Shown: piece by piece, positions 45,795 to 56,172 of the stretch | Layout of the letters: every line of letters starts with the position of its first letter | Numbering within the stretch: the first letter of the stretch is position 1 | Assembly (NCBI RefSeq): GCF_025574485.1 | Contig: NZ_JAOBPO010000003.1 | Coordinates: 535,867-599,866 of the forward strand | DNA from: Kordiimonas aquimaris | Lineage (GTDB): Bacteria > Pseudomonadota > Alphaproteobacteria > Sphingomonadales > Kordiimonadaceae | Direction of reading: 5' to 3' | DNA: 64,000 nt | The notes under the pieces: generated by a model | Database searches by the model: none | Seen by the model: the letters and a program-made list of their open reading frames with translations, nothing else | What the model was told of the DNA's origin: nothing | Translations under genes and position numbers: made by a program

Positions 45795-48242
45795 ATGCGC
45801 ACTATCAAATTCTGGTTAATTTTCATTGGCTCATTACTATTGACGTTTGCAATCATAGCTTTCGGCTGGATGAAAAGTAGCCTCCCCGAGATTGATGGTA
45901 CATTCTACCTTGATGGCCCAAGTGCAGAAATAATTGTTGCCCGGGATCAGCGCGGTGTCCCTCATATAGATGCAGCCAATGAGCAAGACTTGGCATTTGC
46001 AGCTGGCTATGTTCATGCTCAGGACCGCTTGTGGCAAATGGAAATGAATCGCCGCATTGGTCACGGACGTGTTGCAGAAGTTTTAGGTGAAGCCGGGCTT
46101 GGATTTGACCGCTATTTTAGGACACTTGGTTTTACGCACCGTGCCCAAAGCGCCCTTGATCATCTACCCGCTGATGTAACGGACAACCTTGAGAAATACG
46201 CTGACGGTGTAAATGCTTATTTAAATGAGCATAAAGGCGCATTACCGCCAGAATTTCTGCTAACAGGCATTACACCTGAACCATGGAAAACAATAGACAC
46301 ACTAGTCTGGCAAAAGATGATGTGGCTGGATCTCTCAGGTAACGCGCGCCAAGAACTAGCTCGCGCACGCTTACTCACGAAACTAACTCCGGCGCAAGTC
46401 GCGAGCATATATGCACCTTACCCGGGCGACAGCGCGCTACCTCTGCCGGAACTAAAAGACATATTTTCCGCCAGCCCTATCGCTGCCGCCGCTTTGGCAA
46501 TGGGTCCTGAAAAACCTGCTGGTTATGGCTCCAACAATTGGGTTGTTGACGGCACTCATACAGAAAGTGGCATGCCGCTACTGGCAAATGACCCTCACCT
46601 TGGCCTTACAACACCTTCAATCTGGTACTTGATGCGCCTACATAATCGCTCAAACGGTGAAAATGTTGTTGGTGTGACTTTCCCTGGGTCACCCTCGATT
46701 GTATTGGGGCGTAATGATAAGATTTCTTGGGGCTTTACCAATACCGCGCCTGATATCATGGACCTTTACATTGAAAAAGTGGTCGGTGAAGACAGCTATC
46801 TTACGCCAACGGGGACAGCACGATTCAAAACCAGAACTGAAACAATTCTTATTCGCGGCGGCGCCCGAGAAGAACTGGTCGTGCGAGAGACTCGCCATGG
46901 TCCCGTTGTTTCTGACATATACACAGGCTCTAAAGACATCCTGGACGACGATCATGTTATTGCATTGCAGTGGACGGCGCTAATGGACCGTGATGATGGT
47001 GTCGTTGGTTTGCAAAAATTAGGTGCAGCAATAGATTTTGCATCGTTTCAAGCAGCCGGCAGTTTTTATGCAGGCCCACAGCAAAATATGATTTATGCAG
47101 ATACCGACGGTAATATTGGTTATTATGCACCGGGTATGGTGCCTGTGCGTCATCCTGATAACCAAATTGGCGGGCGTCTACCCTCGCCAGGTTGGGATGC
47201 AACATATGACTGGCAAGGTTTCATCCCTTACAATGAATTACCAACACGTTTTAACCCTGATGGCGGCGTGATCGCGACAGCTAACGAGAAGATTGTCGAC
47301 GACAATTATCCTCATTTTATCACAGGTGATTGGGCTTTACCTTATCGTGGCAACCGCATTCGTCATCAACTAGCAAGTGTTGAGAAACATACGTTAGGTA
47401 CTTTCGGTGAACTACACAGCGATGTCGTTTCCGATATGGCTCGAGATATTATGCCCTGGCTTTTAAGTGCCGTTCAAGACAGCACGCACAAAACCATGCT
47501 CGCAGACTGGAATGGCGCAATGAATGCAGACGCGGCGGAGCCATTGATTTTTTACACATGGATTCGCCATTATCAGAAACTATTGGTGAGTGACGAATTA
47601 GGTGATCTTTATTCAAACTACACTGGTCACAGGCCTCGGTTAGTCAAATCATCACTTTACTGGTCACAAACCAAGGGAGAAAACAACGATGACTGGAACA
47701 CGGGCTATTATGCTCTACCGGTGTTAGATCAAGATATCTCTCTAAGTTGGTGTGATGATGTGACAACTAATGACAGTTCAGAAACATGTACTGAGCTGGC
47801 TAATCAGGCAATGAACACGGCCATTGCTGAACTGAGTACGCGCTACGGAAACGACGCTAATGCATGGCAATGGGGTGCAGAGCACCTGCTGTTCCAAAGC
47901 CACCGTCCAATGAGCCAGATACCCGGCATGAAAGGTATTTATGAACTTGCTGCTCCTGTACCAGGGGGGCGTTTCACCGTTAATGTAGGCGGCGTCAGTC
48001 AAAACCCTAATACAATGAACCATTCAACTTATGGCCCAAGTTACCGTGGTATTTTCGATATGTCCGACCCAGACAAGTCTCTTTATGTTCAACCTACTGG
48101 TCAATCAGGTAATCCGTTTTCCGATCACTACGGCGACATGTTCCAGACATGGCTTGATGTTGATTACTTTACTATTCCGACAGCAACCACTGTACCTGAA
48201 AATGTGACGGCCATTATGACATTACGGCCCCGAAATGAATGA
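45795..48242 (+). CDS. Penicillin acylase-family Ntn hydrolase
   Basis: 815 residues. An N-terminal hydrophobic segment (residues ~7-25) acts as signal or anchor. The alpha-chain region contains the typical VPHIDAANEQDLAFAAGYVHAQDRLWQME. The autocatalytic site is GYGSNNWVVDG, so the Ser before NNW becomes the nucleophile after cleavage (~residue 237). ANDPHLGLTTPSIWY and the long beta chain with NEKIVDDNYPHFITGDW complete the family pattern. Members hydrolyse beta-lactams, acyl-homoserine lactones or other amides; the substrate here is unknown. It is divergent from the YHS gene. Confidence 0.92.
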   Translation: MRTIKFWLIFIGSLLLTFAIIAFGWMKSSLPEIDGTFYLDGPSAEIIVARDQRGVPHIDAANEQDLAFAAGYVHAQDRLWQMEMNRRIGHGRVAEVLGEAGLGFDRYFRTLGFTHRAQSALDHLPADVTDNLEKYADGVNAYLNEHKGALPPEFLLTGITPEPWKTIDTLVWQKMMWLDLSGNARQELARARLLTKLTPAQVASIYAPYPGDSALPLPELKDIFSASPIAAAALAMGPEKPAGYGSNNWVVDGTHTESGMPLLANDPHLGLTTPSIWYLMRLHNRSNGENVVGVTFPGSPSIVLGRNDKISWGFTNTAPDIMDLYIEKVVGEDSYLTPTGTARFKTRTETILIRGGAREELVVRETRHGPVVSDIYTGSKDILDDDHVIALQWTALMDRDDGVVGLQKLGAAIDFASFQAAGSFYAGPQQNMIYADTDGNIGYYAPGMVPVRHPDNQIGGRLPSPGWDATYDWQGFIPYNELPTRFNPDGGVIATANEKIVDDNYPHFITGDWALPYRGNRIRHQLASVEKHTLGTFGELHSDVVSDMARDIMPWLLSAVQDSTHKTMLADWNGAMNADAAEPLIFYTWIRHYQKLLVSDELGDLYSNYTGHRPRLVKSSLYWSQTKGENNDDWNTGYYALPVLDQDISLSWCDDVTTNDSSETCTELANQAMNTAIAELSTRYGNDANAWQWGAEHLLFQSHRPMSQIPGMKGIYELAAPVPGGRFTVNVGGVSQNPNTMNHSTYGPSYRGIFDMSDPDKSLYVQPTGQSGNPFSDHYGDMFQTWLDVDYFTIPTATTVPENVTAIMTLRPRNE

Positions 48243-48307
48243 GGTAACGCTTATTTCATTATGAAACCGGTATAAACACCGACAATTTCAACTACTTGTT
48301 AACCTTC

Positions 48308-48330
48308 TCGGGCGATAAATAATCACCCGA
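48308..48330. repeat. 9-bp inverted repeat upstream of motB
   Basis: TCGGGCGAT and ATCACCCGA arms (one mismatch) around AAATA, ending 19 bases before the TTG start. It could be an operator, or a stem in the 5' leader that limits translation. Confidence 0.4.
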
Positions 48331-48349
48331 AATCAAACGAGTATACACA

Positions 48350-49273
48350 TTGGCTGGCGACGACGAAAAACCTAGACCGATTATCAAAAAGATAAAGAAG
48401 GTCGAAGGAGGTGGACACCATGGTGGCGCCTGGAAAGTTGCCTATGCTGATTTTGCAACTGCAATGATGGCATTTTTCATGCTTTTATGGCTGTTGAATG
48501 TTGCACCGCCAGAAACTCTTGCTGGTCTTGCTGATTACTTTGCGCCAACAACAGCGGCAGTCTCAGGGCGTTCAGGTGTTGATGCTATCAATGCGCCAAC
48601 CGAAGACTCCGTTGGCTCAAACCCCTCACCTGCTGTGCTTATCTCCAATCCCGGCCCTCCGCAATCTGGACCGACAAGCGGCGACAATGAAGGCGCCGAC
48701 AGCGAGGGTGGTGGTGACCCTACTATTCAGGATGTAATTGCAGAAGCTAACCGTATTCGAGAGCAAGAGGATGTTGCTTTTGAGCAAATGCAGGAAAGAC
48801 TAAGACTTGCTATCCAGCAATCTCCAACGCTTTCGGAACTGCAGGACCAGTTAATACTGGAAGTAACAGAAGACGGCATGAAAATTCAACTTCATGACAA
48901 AGATCGCCGCGCCATGTTCAGAAAAGGCTCAGACGAATTATACAATTATGCGCGTGATCTCTTATCTGAAATTGGCCGCTCTGTTCAAGACCTCCCTAAC
49001 CGCATCACTATTCAGGGTCATACTGATGGTGGCTCATTCACCGGTTCAAATGGAAGTACAAACTGGGAGTTGAGCGCAGACCGCGCCAATTCAGCACGCC
49101 GTGTATTAGATACATCTGGCGTCACAGAAGATCGTTTCTTTGAAGTTATCGGCAAAGCAGGTACCGACCCGCTATATCCTGATCAACCAACACGCACTGA
49201 AAACCGCCGTATTACAATTCTTGTTTTACGCGAAGCACCTGTTGTGCCACCTAACCTCACAGGCGGCAACTAG
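48350..49273 (+). CDS. motB: MotB-like flagellar motor protein
   Basis: 307 residues from a TTG at 48350. The N-terminus has the basic MotB leader (RPIIKKIKKVEGGGHHGG), then AWKVAYADFATAMMAFFMLLW: a single transmembrane helix with the proton-carrying Asp of the AYADF motif. A Gly/Ser/Pro-rich linker (~75-125) precedes the OmpA/MotB peptidoglycan-binding domain (ITIQGHTDG, SADRANSARRVL, ENRRITILV). MotB anchors the stator to peptidoglycan. MotA, normally adjacent, is not found in this window, and no other flagellar gene is present. Confidence 0.9.
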   Translation: MAGDDEKPRPIIKKIKKVEGGGHHGGAWKVAYADFATAMMAFFMLLWLLNVAPPETLAGLADYFAPTTAAVSGRSGVDAINAPTEDSVGSNPSPAVLISNPGPPQSGPTSGDNEGADSEGGGDPTIQDVIAEANRIREQEDVAFEQMQERLRLAIQQSPTLSELQDQLILEVTEDGMKIQLHDKDRRAMFRKGSDELYNYARDLLSEIGRSVQDLPNRITIQGHTDGGSFTGSNGSTNWELSADRANSARRVLDTSGVTEDRFFEVIGKAGTDPLYPDQPTRTENRRITILVLREAPVVPPNLTGGN

Positions 49274-49436
49274 CCTTATTGCCCTCCTAACCATTCAATA
49301 CTTATTCAATGTATAAATGAACTTCTGCCAAGTTGTATCTGCAAATGATTGTGACTTGCCCATCGTTTGTCCTTGTTCAACATGAAGTCTCTCGTTAAAA
49401 ATAATGCCTACACACTGTTGATGGAGCATTGTTGCT

Positions 49437-51272
49437 GTGGAGATCATTGAGCCTACGATTCAAATGTGGCTAACATTCGCAATCGTCGTTGGTGCTATTG
49501 CAGCTTATTCGTACGATCGAATTCCTCTTGAGCTATCATCAATAGCAACTGTTGCTATCCTATTGATCTTATTCGAATTCATGCCGCTTCACGGCGAAGA
49601 CGGATCGAAAATAATAGGTGTACGTGACATCCTGATGGGGTTTGCTGACCCATCCCTAATCACTATCATGGCGCTACTGGTGGTTGGGCAAGGCCTCGTA
49701 CAAACAGGTGCGCTTAATGGCCCCGCACAGATGTTGGTAGGTTGGGGGCAAAATCACCCCAACACAGTATTAACTGTCAGTTTTCTTGTTGTGATGCTGA
49801 TATCAGGTATTATGAATAATACACCTGTTGTTGTTATATTTATCCCTATTCTTGCCTCACTTGCAGACAAGCTTGGTAAACCACCAGGCCAAGTCATGAT
49901 GCCACTAAGCTTTGCAGCAATTCTAGGCGGCAACATGACAAAAATTGGTTCCAGCACAAACCTACTTGCTGCAGGCGCTTATGAACAGGTTAACGGCGGT
50001 ACCATTAACTTCTTTGACTTTACTATACCCGGCGCAGCGCTTGCCGTTGTTGGCTTCTTTTATGTAATCTTCGTTGCCCCACGCCTATTGGAGGACCGTG
50101 CAGGCATCGCCAAACGCGTAGCAGGAAGCAACGGCAAACAGTTTTTGTTCCAAATGGAGTTGTCATACGACAACGGCATGGTCGGCCAAACGGCAATTGC
50201 AGGCATGTTCCCCGGATTAAAAGATGTAACGGTGCGAATGATCCAACGCGGCCATCAAAAACTATTACCGCCTTATGATGACGTAACACTTCAAGTCGGC
50301 GACATCGTGATGGTCGCTGCAACACGCAATGTTATGACGGATATTCTGAATGCTTCACCAGATGTGGTTGCAGATGCAGAGGGTGATGATACTAATGATG
50401 AACAAGCAGGAAAACGCCGGATTCTGGCAGAAGCCGTTATAGCACCTGCCTCGCGCCTTGATGGACGCACACTGTCTCAATCAGGTTTCCGGGCGGAAAC
50501 AGGCTGTTCCGTTCTCGGCGTACAACGTCGCAGCCGGATGATCCGTGCCGCTATATCACAGTTACGCATGGAAGCTGGCGACGTGTTGCTGCTAATGGGC
50601 GCAAGAGACAACATTCTTGATCTTCGATCTAATCAAGATGTGCTGCTAATGGAATCATCAGCAACTGATGTACCAATGAAAGAATTTGCAGTTCGCGCAC
50701 TCATGGTTTTTGTCGGCGTTGTATTCACAGCAGCACTTGAAATCATGCCTATCACGGTATCGGCCCTTCTAGGCGCTACTATGATGATGGTACTGCGCTG
50801 TTTGAATGTACGGCAAGCGAGCCGCGCTATTGATCGTCGGGTATTTACTATCGTTGGCGCTGCCCTTGCTCTCGGCACGGCAATGCAAGGTACAGGTGGT
50901 GCTGAATGGCTTGCTCAGACAGCAATGAACCAAATGATGGGGGCACCCATATGGATGATCTTGTCCGGTTTCTTTATCCTGGTGGCATTACTGACCAATG
51001 TGTTGTCAAACAACGCAACGGCAGTGTTGTTCACGCCAATTGCGGTATCAGTTGCCCATACACTTGAGGCACCAACTATGCCATTCTTGCTTGCTGTTAT
51101 CTTCGGTGCGAACTGTAGCTTTGCAACACCGATGAGCTATCAGACCAACCTGCTTGTCATGGCCCCAGGGCATTATAGTTTCTCTGATTTCATGAAAGTT
51201 GGAACACCCCTTATTTTCATTATGTGGATTGTATTTACGTTATTTGTTCCATGGTATTATGGGTTATTGTAA
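49437..51272 (+). CDS. SLC13-type permease with central TrkA-C domains
   Basis: 611 residues from a GTG at 49437 (GGAG ~14 bases upstream). The two halves of a DASS/SLC13 ion transporter (~residues 1-225 and ~430-611) flank two RCK_C/TrkA-C regulatory domains (~230-420, TVRMIQRGHQKLLPPYDD and RAAISQLRMEAGDVLLLMGA). The Na+/substrate hairpins are MNNTPVVVIFIPI with GSSTNLL in the first half and LSNNATAVLFTPI in the second. Relatives move sulfate, dicarboxylates or other anions with Na+. Confidence 0.9.
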   Translation: MEIIEPTIQMWLTFAIVVGAIAAYSYDRIPLELSSIATVAILLILFEFMPLHGEDGSKIIGVRDILMGFADPSLITIMALLVVGQGLVQTGALNGPAQMLVGWGQNHPNTVLTVSFLVVMLISGIMNNTPVVVIFIPILASLADKLGKPPGQVMMPLSFAAILGGNMTKIGSSTNLLAAGAYEQVNGGTINFFDFTIPGAALAVVGFFYVIFVAPRLLEDRAGIAKRVAGSNGKQFLFQMELSYDNGMVGQTAIAGMFPGLKDVTVRMIQRGHQKLLPPYDDVTLQVGDIVMVAATRNVMTDILNASPDVVADAEGDDTNDEQAGKRRILAEAVIAPASRLDGRTLSQSGFRAETGCSVLGVQRRSRMIRAAISQLRMEAGDVLLLMGARDNILDLRSNQDVLLMESSATDVPMKEFAVRALMVFVGVVFTAALEIMPITVSALLGATMMMVLRCLNVRQASRAIDRRVFTIVGAALALGTAMQGTGGAEWLAQTAMNQMMGAPIWMILSGFFILVALLTNVLSNNATAVLFTPIAVSVAHTLEAPTMPFLLAVIFGANCSFATPMSYQTNLLVMAPGHYSFSDFMKVGTPLIFIMWIVFTLFVPWYYGLL

Positions 51273-51320
51273 TGCATAAAACCATCGTATTCATTTTACA
51301 AACTCACAAGCTGGTCCGTT

Positions 51321-52058
51321 ATGACTAATCAGAACTTACAGTTTCCCAAGTTCTACGTTACTGCATCCGCAGCGTGTCCTTACTTGGACGGTGAAGAGGA
51401 ACGCAAAGTTTTCACCGAACTCCAAGGGCCGGATGCAAACGCTCTCAATGAAGCACTTGGCAAGGTGGGTTTCCGGCGTAGCCAGAATGTTGTGTATAGA
51501 CCAGCATGCGAAGCATGTGCCGAGTGCGTATCGGTGCGAGTTGATGCGCTTGCACACACACCGAGCAAATCAATTAAACGTATTGCACGTGCAAATGCCG
51601 ACATTCAGTCAGAAATACGCCCGCCTATAGCAACTCAGGAACAATACGATCTGCTTTCGCGTTATTTGAATACACGACACTCTGATGGCTCAATGGCAGA
51701 CATGACGTTTGAAGAATATAAAGACATGGTCGAGGCAAGCCCCGTTCAGACCATAACTATTGAATACAGGCGTGCTTTTAACGCAGAACTGATGGCAGTA
51801 GCACTAACTGATGAACTGTCCGACGGCTTTTCGATGGTATATAGCTTCTTTAACCCGGACGAGCCAAAGCGCTCTTTTGGCACGTACCTCATACATGATC
51901 ACATTAACCGAGCTCAGTTAGCGAATCAGCAATATATCTATCTAGGATATTTTGTCGAAGGCAGTACGAAAATGAACTATAAATCACGCTTCAAGCCACT
52001 TGAGCGGCTCGGGCCAAATGGTTGGTATCCATTTGATGCACATTCACAATCAGTTTAG
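51321..52058 (+). CDS. bpt: Aspartate/glutamate leucyl(arginyl)-tRNA-protein transferase
   Basis: 245 residues. Cys-rich N-terminal pattern ACPYLDGEEERKVF and YRPACEACAECVSVRV, then KRIARANAD, RHSDGSMADMTFEEY, and FSMVYSFFNPDE, which fit the bacterial N-degron transferase. Bpt adds Leu (or Arg, in Ate-like annotation) from aminoacyl-tRNA to N-terminal acidic residues and marks proteins for ClpS/ClpAP degradation. No neighbour is functionally connected. Confidence 0.94.
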   Translation: MTNQNLQFPKFYVTASAACPYLDGEEERKVFTELQGPDANALNEALGKVGFRRSQNVVYRPACEACAECVSVRVDALAHTPSKSIKRIARANADIQSEIRPPIATQEQYDLLSRYLNTRHSDGSMADMTFEEYKDMVEASPVQTITIEYRRAFNAELMAVALTDELSDGFSMVYSFFNPDEPKRSFGTYLIHDHINRAQLANQQYIYLGYFVEGSTKMNYKSRFKPLERLGPNGWYPFDAHSQSV

Positions 52059-52214
52059 GCACGTTTGAACGCTCTTTGCTTGCTCTGTATTGATCTCACC
52101 TTATACTGCGCACAGTTTCGAATGGTCACTGATATCAGGTAACATTCTGAAATTTCTGTTAGCAAGTGGGGCTAACACAGATTAAATATAATTTTGCGAA
52201 TATAATCCGGGGGC

Positions 52215-53405
52215 ATGCGCGTGACAAAAAAAGTCACTAAAACAGCAAAAAGCGAAAAATCGACTGATGCTGGTGATAACAAAGCAATTAATCGTCGGCA
52301 TTTGCTGCGCGGTGTAGGTGCAGTTGGCGCAGCAACCGCATTAGCGGCTTGCAGTGGCGGCACAGACACGGCAAATACCGGCACAGTGGACACTTCTGGT
52401 TTAAAACAACGACGTCTCAAAATGGTAACAGCGTGGCCTAAAAATTTCCCAGGCCTCGGCACCGGAGCTGAGCGTATTGCACGCAGAATTGAAGCGCTCT
52501 CAGGTGGAGCCATGTCTGTAAAATTATATGCAGCAAATGAACTTGTTTCAGGCCTCGAAGCTTTCGATGCCGTATCACAAGGCAAGGCAGACTTTTACCA
52601 CGGCGCAGAATATTATTGGCAAGGCAAATCACCCGCCTTCAATTTCTTCGCAGCTGTTCCAATGGGCATGACTGCCGCGGAAATTACCGGATGGATACGT
52701 TACGGCGGAGGCCAAGAACTATGGGACGAGCTGTCTGCTGGTTTTAACGTTAAGCCATTCCTCGGCGGCAATTCCGGTACACAAATGGGTGGATGGTTCG
52801 CAAAAGAGATTAATACTGTTGAAGACTTTCAGGGGCTGCGTATTCGCATGCCTGGCCTCGGCGGTGAAGTTTTGAAACGTTTGGGTGCATCGCCTGTCAC
52901 AAAAGCTGGCGGCGAAATATTCCAGGCCTTAAGTCAGGGCAACATTGACGCAACAGAATGGGTCGGGCCATGGAATGATCTCGCTTTTGGGTTTTATTCC
53001 ATAGTCAAAAATTATTATTACCCCGGCATCCACGAGCCCGGCACTGCCATTGCACTCGGCATGAACCTAGATCTATGGAATGATTTTAACGAGCATGAGC
53101 GTACAATCATTGAAACAGCATCAGCTGCCGAGAATGATATCATGTTGGCAGAATTTAATTCAAATAATGCACGCGCACTCGACACACTCATCAATGAACA
53201 TGATGTTATATTGCGGCGCTTTAGTGATGAGATACTAATTGAGCTCGGACGGATATCAGCAGAAGTTGTCGCTGAAACGGCCGATCATGATGACCTTACA
53301 CGCCGCATTTACGATAGCTATATCAAAGCGCGAATAGAAGGTATTCGTTGGGGGGCTCTTGCTGAGCAAGGCTATATGAATGCGCGTCAGCTCTCTGAAG
53401 GCTGA
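52215..53405 (+). CDS. TRAP transporter substrate-binding protein (TakP-like)
   Basis: 396 residues. The N-terminal signal combines a twin-arginine motif (NRRHLLRG) with a lipobox-like ALAACSGG, so it is probably a Tat-exported lipoprotein. The mature DctP fold starts KMVTAWPKNFPGLGTG and contains GLRIRMPGLGGEVLKRLGA and NIDATEWVGPWNDL, the pattern of the COG4663 group that includes TakP (2-oxoacid uptake). It is followed at once by the small and large permease genes, so the three form one transporter. Confidence 0.93.
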   Translation: MRVTKKVTKTAKSEKSTDAGDNKAINRRHLLRGVGAVGAATALAACSGGTDTANTGTVDTSGLKQRRLKMVTAWPKNFPGLGTGAERIARRIEALSGGAMSVKLYAANELVSGLEAFDAVSQGKADFYHGAEYYWQGKSPAFNFFAAVPMGMTAAEITGWIRYGGGQELWDELSAGFNVKPFLGGNSGTQMGGWFAKEINTVEDFQGLRIRMPGLGGEVLKRLGASPVTKAGGEIFQALSQGNIDATEWVGPWNDLAFGFYSIVKNYYYPGIHEPGTAIALGMNLDLWNDFNEHERTIIETASAAENDIMLAEFNSNNARALDTLINEHDVILRRFSDEILIELGRISAEVVAETADHDDLTRRIYDSYIKARIEGIRWGALAEQGYMNARQLSEG

Positions 53406-53413
53406 TCAAGTCT

Positions 53414-53938
53414 ATGATTGATACAATTATCAAGCGGCTTGACTATTTCGCTGAAACCAGTGGGAAAGTACTTTCAGTGTTACCGCTAGCTCTCGTGCTA
53501 GTTCAATTTACCGTTGTGTTGCTTGTTTATGTGTTCAATGTCGGCAGCATTCAATTGCAGGAAAGCTTGCAATACATCAATGCGATGATGTTTCTCGGTG
53601 GAGCTGGCTATACTGCCCTTAAAGATGAGCATGTTCGCGTCGACATATTTTACACGCGCTTCAGCGAAATAGGAAAATCATGGGTCAATTTCCTTGGCAC
53701 CCTGTTTTTGCTTATCCCCTTTCTTATTTTATTCTGGTCAGCGACTTTGCCTTATGTCCTTGAAAGCTGGGCGATAAAAGAAACCAGTGTTGAGTCAAGC
53801 GGCCTACCCTTCATTTATATTTTAAAAACTACACTCTTATTATTTGCGCTGACTATGTCACTGCATGCAGCGACTGATCTTTTGCGCACCGGTAAACAGC
53901 TGTTTGGAAAACAACAAACCAACAAGGCAGAAGCTTAA
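53414..53938 (+). CDS. TRAP transporter small permease (DctQ)
   Basis: 174 residues with four transmembrane helices (~22-40, 52-72, 90-112 and 133-153). The DctQ pattern AMMFLGGAGYTALKDEHVRVD and FYTRFS is clear. It partners the large permease, whose ATG overlaps its stop codon (TAATG). Confidence 0.93.
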   Translation: MIDTIIKRLDYFAETSGKVLSVLPLALVLVQFTVVLLVYVFNVGSIQLQESLQYINAMMFLGGAGYTALKDEHVRVDIFYTRFSEIGKSWVNFLGTLFLLIPFLILFWSATLPYVLESWAIKETSVESSGLPFIYILKTTLLLFALTMSLHAATDLLRTGKQLFGKQQTNKAEA

Positions 53939-55518
53939 TGGATATGTCAGTTATCATAACAATATCCATGTTTACGGTTCTTGTTGGTTTATTGCTAACA
54001 GGATTTCCTGTTGCATTTACATTAGCGGGCACAGGCCTATTATTTGGTGGCATTGGTTACGCCATTGATGTGCTTGACCCTAGTTTTCTGGAGATATTGC
54101 CCAATCGTCTTTTTGGAAACGTTGTTAGAAACGAGCTTTTGTTCGCAGTACCCCTGTTTGTCGCCATGGGTGTAATGCTAGAAAAATCTAACGTTGCTGA
54201 AGAACTGCTGGAAAGCATGGGTAAACTGTTTGGCACAATGAGAGGTGGTCTGGGTATTTCGGTAACCATTGTCGGCGCATTACTGGCAGCCTCCACCGGA
54301 ATTGTTGGTGCCACCGTCGTTACTATGGGCTTGTTATCATTACCAACAATGATGCGCCGTGGCTACAGCACGTCGCTTGCCACCGGATCCATTGCTGCAG
54401 CCGGCACACTCGGTCAAATAATTCCGCCTTCAATCGTGCTTATTTTACTCGCCGATGTAATGTCTAACGCATGGCAGCAAGCTCAACTTAATGCAGGCCT
54501 GTTTTCGCCCATACCGATGAGTGCTGGCGAACTGTTTGCCGGAGCACTGATACCTGGTCTTATGCTCGTTGGCATGTACATTCTATATCAAATTGCCATG
54601 GCTATTCTAAGGCCAGAGAGCTGCCCGGCAATACCGATTGATGAAGCAGAAAGAACAAAAGGGTTTTATAAACGCTTGTTCTTTGCGTTATTACCACCCC
54701 TTGTACTGATTATTGCAGTTCTTGGCTCCATTCTCACTGGCATTGCAACACCAACGGAAGCAGCCTCTGTTGGTGCTGTTGGCGCAATTCTACTTGGTGC
54801 GGCTCGCATGGGTCAAACGATGCAGCGTGTCGTCATTGTTACACTCGTGTCAGTTTTGGCGATGCTGCTGATCTCAACCAATTTCGACTTGCGCATGACG
54901 CGCGAAGTAATACCGACCTCCGATACATTTGCCTTTTGGGTTGCTATAATATTAGCGGTGTTCTTCGCTGCCGGCCTTATTACTGCACTTTGGAAGACCC
55001 ATAAATCAGGTGTTCTTTCTGAAGTTATGCGTTCAACTGTACGTATCTCCACAATGATTTACGCCATCCTTATCGGTGCCTCATTATTTTCTTTGGTGTT
55101 TCGCGGCGTTGGTGGTGACGATATTATCGAAGGAATGCTCCACAGCCTTCCCGGTGGTCAGTTCACAGCCATTCTTCTTGTAATGATTTTAATGTTTGTG
55201 CTCGGTTTCTTTCTTGATTTTATTGAAATCACTTTTGTCGTTGTGCCTGTTGTAGCCCCCGCACTGTTGGCTATGGATGGAACTTACGGCCCAATCTGGC
55301 TGGGCGTTCTGATGGCAATGAACCTACAAACCAGTTTCCTGACACCACCTTTTGGCTTTGCCTTGTTTTATCTACGCGGTGTTGTTCCAGAACACATTCC
55401 AACCACAGCAATATACAAAGGTGTTATTCCATTTGTAATTATACAAACCCTTGCTTTGCTGCTGATAGCAACTGTTCCTGAATTGGTTACATGGCTACCG
55501 TCACAGTTATTCAAATAG
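53938..55518 (+). CDS. TRAP transporter large permease (DctM)
   Basis: 526 residues, somewhat longer than the ~430 of many DctM proteins because of two inserted helices around residues 280-360. Key segments: LFAVPLFVAMGVMLEKSNVAEEL, ATVVTMGLLSLPTMMRRGY, GSIAAAGTLGQIIPPSI, and NLQTSFLTPPFGFALFYLRG. It is Na+-driven and works with the DctQ and binding-protein genes upstream. The insert matches the enlarged DctM of the TakP group. Confidence 0.95.
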   Translation: MDMSVIITISMFTVLVGLLLTGFPVAFTLAGTGLLFGGIGYAIDVLDPSFLEILPNRLFGNVVRNELLFAVPLFVAMGVMLEKSNVAEELLESMGKLFGTMRGGLGISVTIVGALLAASTGIVGATVVTMGLLSLPTMMRRGYSTSLATGSIAAAGTLGQIIPPSIVLILLADVMSNAWQQAQLNAGLFSPIPMSAGELFAGALIPGLMLVGMYILYQIAMAILRPESCPAIPIDEAERTKGFYKRLFFALLPPLVLIIAVLGSILTGIATPTEAASVGAVGAILLGAARMGQTMQRVVIVTLVSVLAMLLISTNFDLRMTREVIPTSDTFAFWVAIILAVFFAAGLITALWKTHKSGVLSEVMRSTVRISTMIYAILIGASLFSLVFRGVGGDDIIEGMLHSLPGGQFTAILLVMILMFVLGFFLDFIEITFVVVPVVAPALLAMDGTYGPIWLGVLMAMNLQTSFLTPPFGFALFYLRGVVPEHIPTTAIYKGVIPFVIIQTLALLLIATVPELVTWLPSQLFK

Positions 55519-55635
55519 GAAATAATATATATATCAAAGGGTTATTATGAATTTATAATTTCTTGATAAAGTCTTTATATAAAGTTGAGCTCACAATCCT
55601 TGCAGCAAATTGAACCGTGTTTATATGCTGTAGCC

Positions 55636-56094
55636 ATGACAAAAAAACAGCAAAACACAAAACCACGCAAACGGGTTTACCGCCGGATATTATTCACCTT
55701 TGGGTTCGTTCTCATGGTACCCGCCATTGCGGTCACATACATGATCAACCGATCATCATCTCCAATCATTCAGGGTTGGCAAGAGTATACACCTGCATAC
55801 TTTGAACGCCTGATGAAGGATGGTGATCCAATTCTGGTCGAGGTATATGCATCATGGTGTCCTATTTGCCTCCTTCAACACAGAGCATTGGAAGCTATGC
55901 AATCTGATGGGTACAAATTGCCAGCCAACGCCATTCGCGTTAATTTTGATAAAAACAAAGACTTTCTTGAACAGTTTGAATTTAAATACACAGGAACAAT
56001 GGTTTTGTTCAATAAAGGCAAAGAAGTTGCTCGCCAAACCGGGCTTACCTCGGCTGATAAAATCAAAGCCTTTCTCAGTGAAAATGGCTTATAG
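55636..56094 (+). CDS. Membrane-anchored thioredoxin-like protein, copy 1
   Basis: 152 residues from the ATG at 55636; an in-frame upstream start is discarded. A basic N-terminus and one transmembrane helix (~19-37) put the thioredoxin domain outside the membrane. The active site is YASWCPICLLQH, a WCxxC pair. At the position of the conserved cis-proline the sequence reads YTGTMVLF where ordinary thioredoxins have G-I-P-T-L, so Gly replaces Pro. A similar gene follows at 56173, so this is a tandem duplication. Confidence 0.78.
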   Translation: MTKKQQNTKPRKRVYRRILFTFGFVLMVPAIAVTYMINRSSSPIIQGWQEYTPAYFERLMKDGDPILVEVYASWCPICLLQHRALEAMQSDGYKLPANAIRVNFDKNKDFLEQFEFKYTGTMVLFNKGKEVARQTGLTSADKIKAFLSENGL

Positions 56095-56172
56095 TTCGGC
56101 AGATTTTACGGCTTACAGAAAGTTGATCTGACGTTTATTGCAAACTGTTTTTAACGCTGATAGGCAGCGTTC

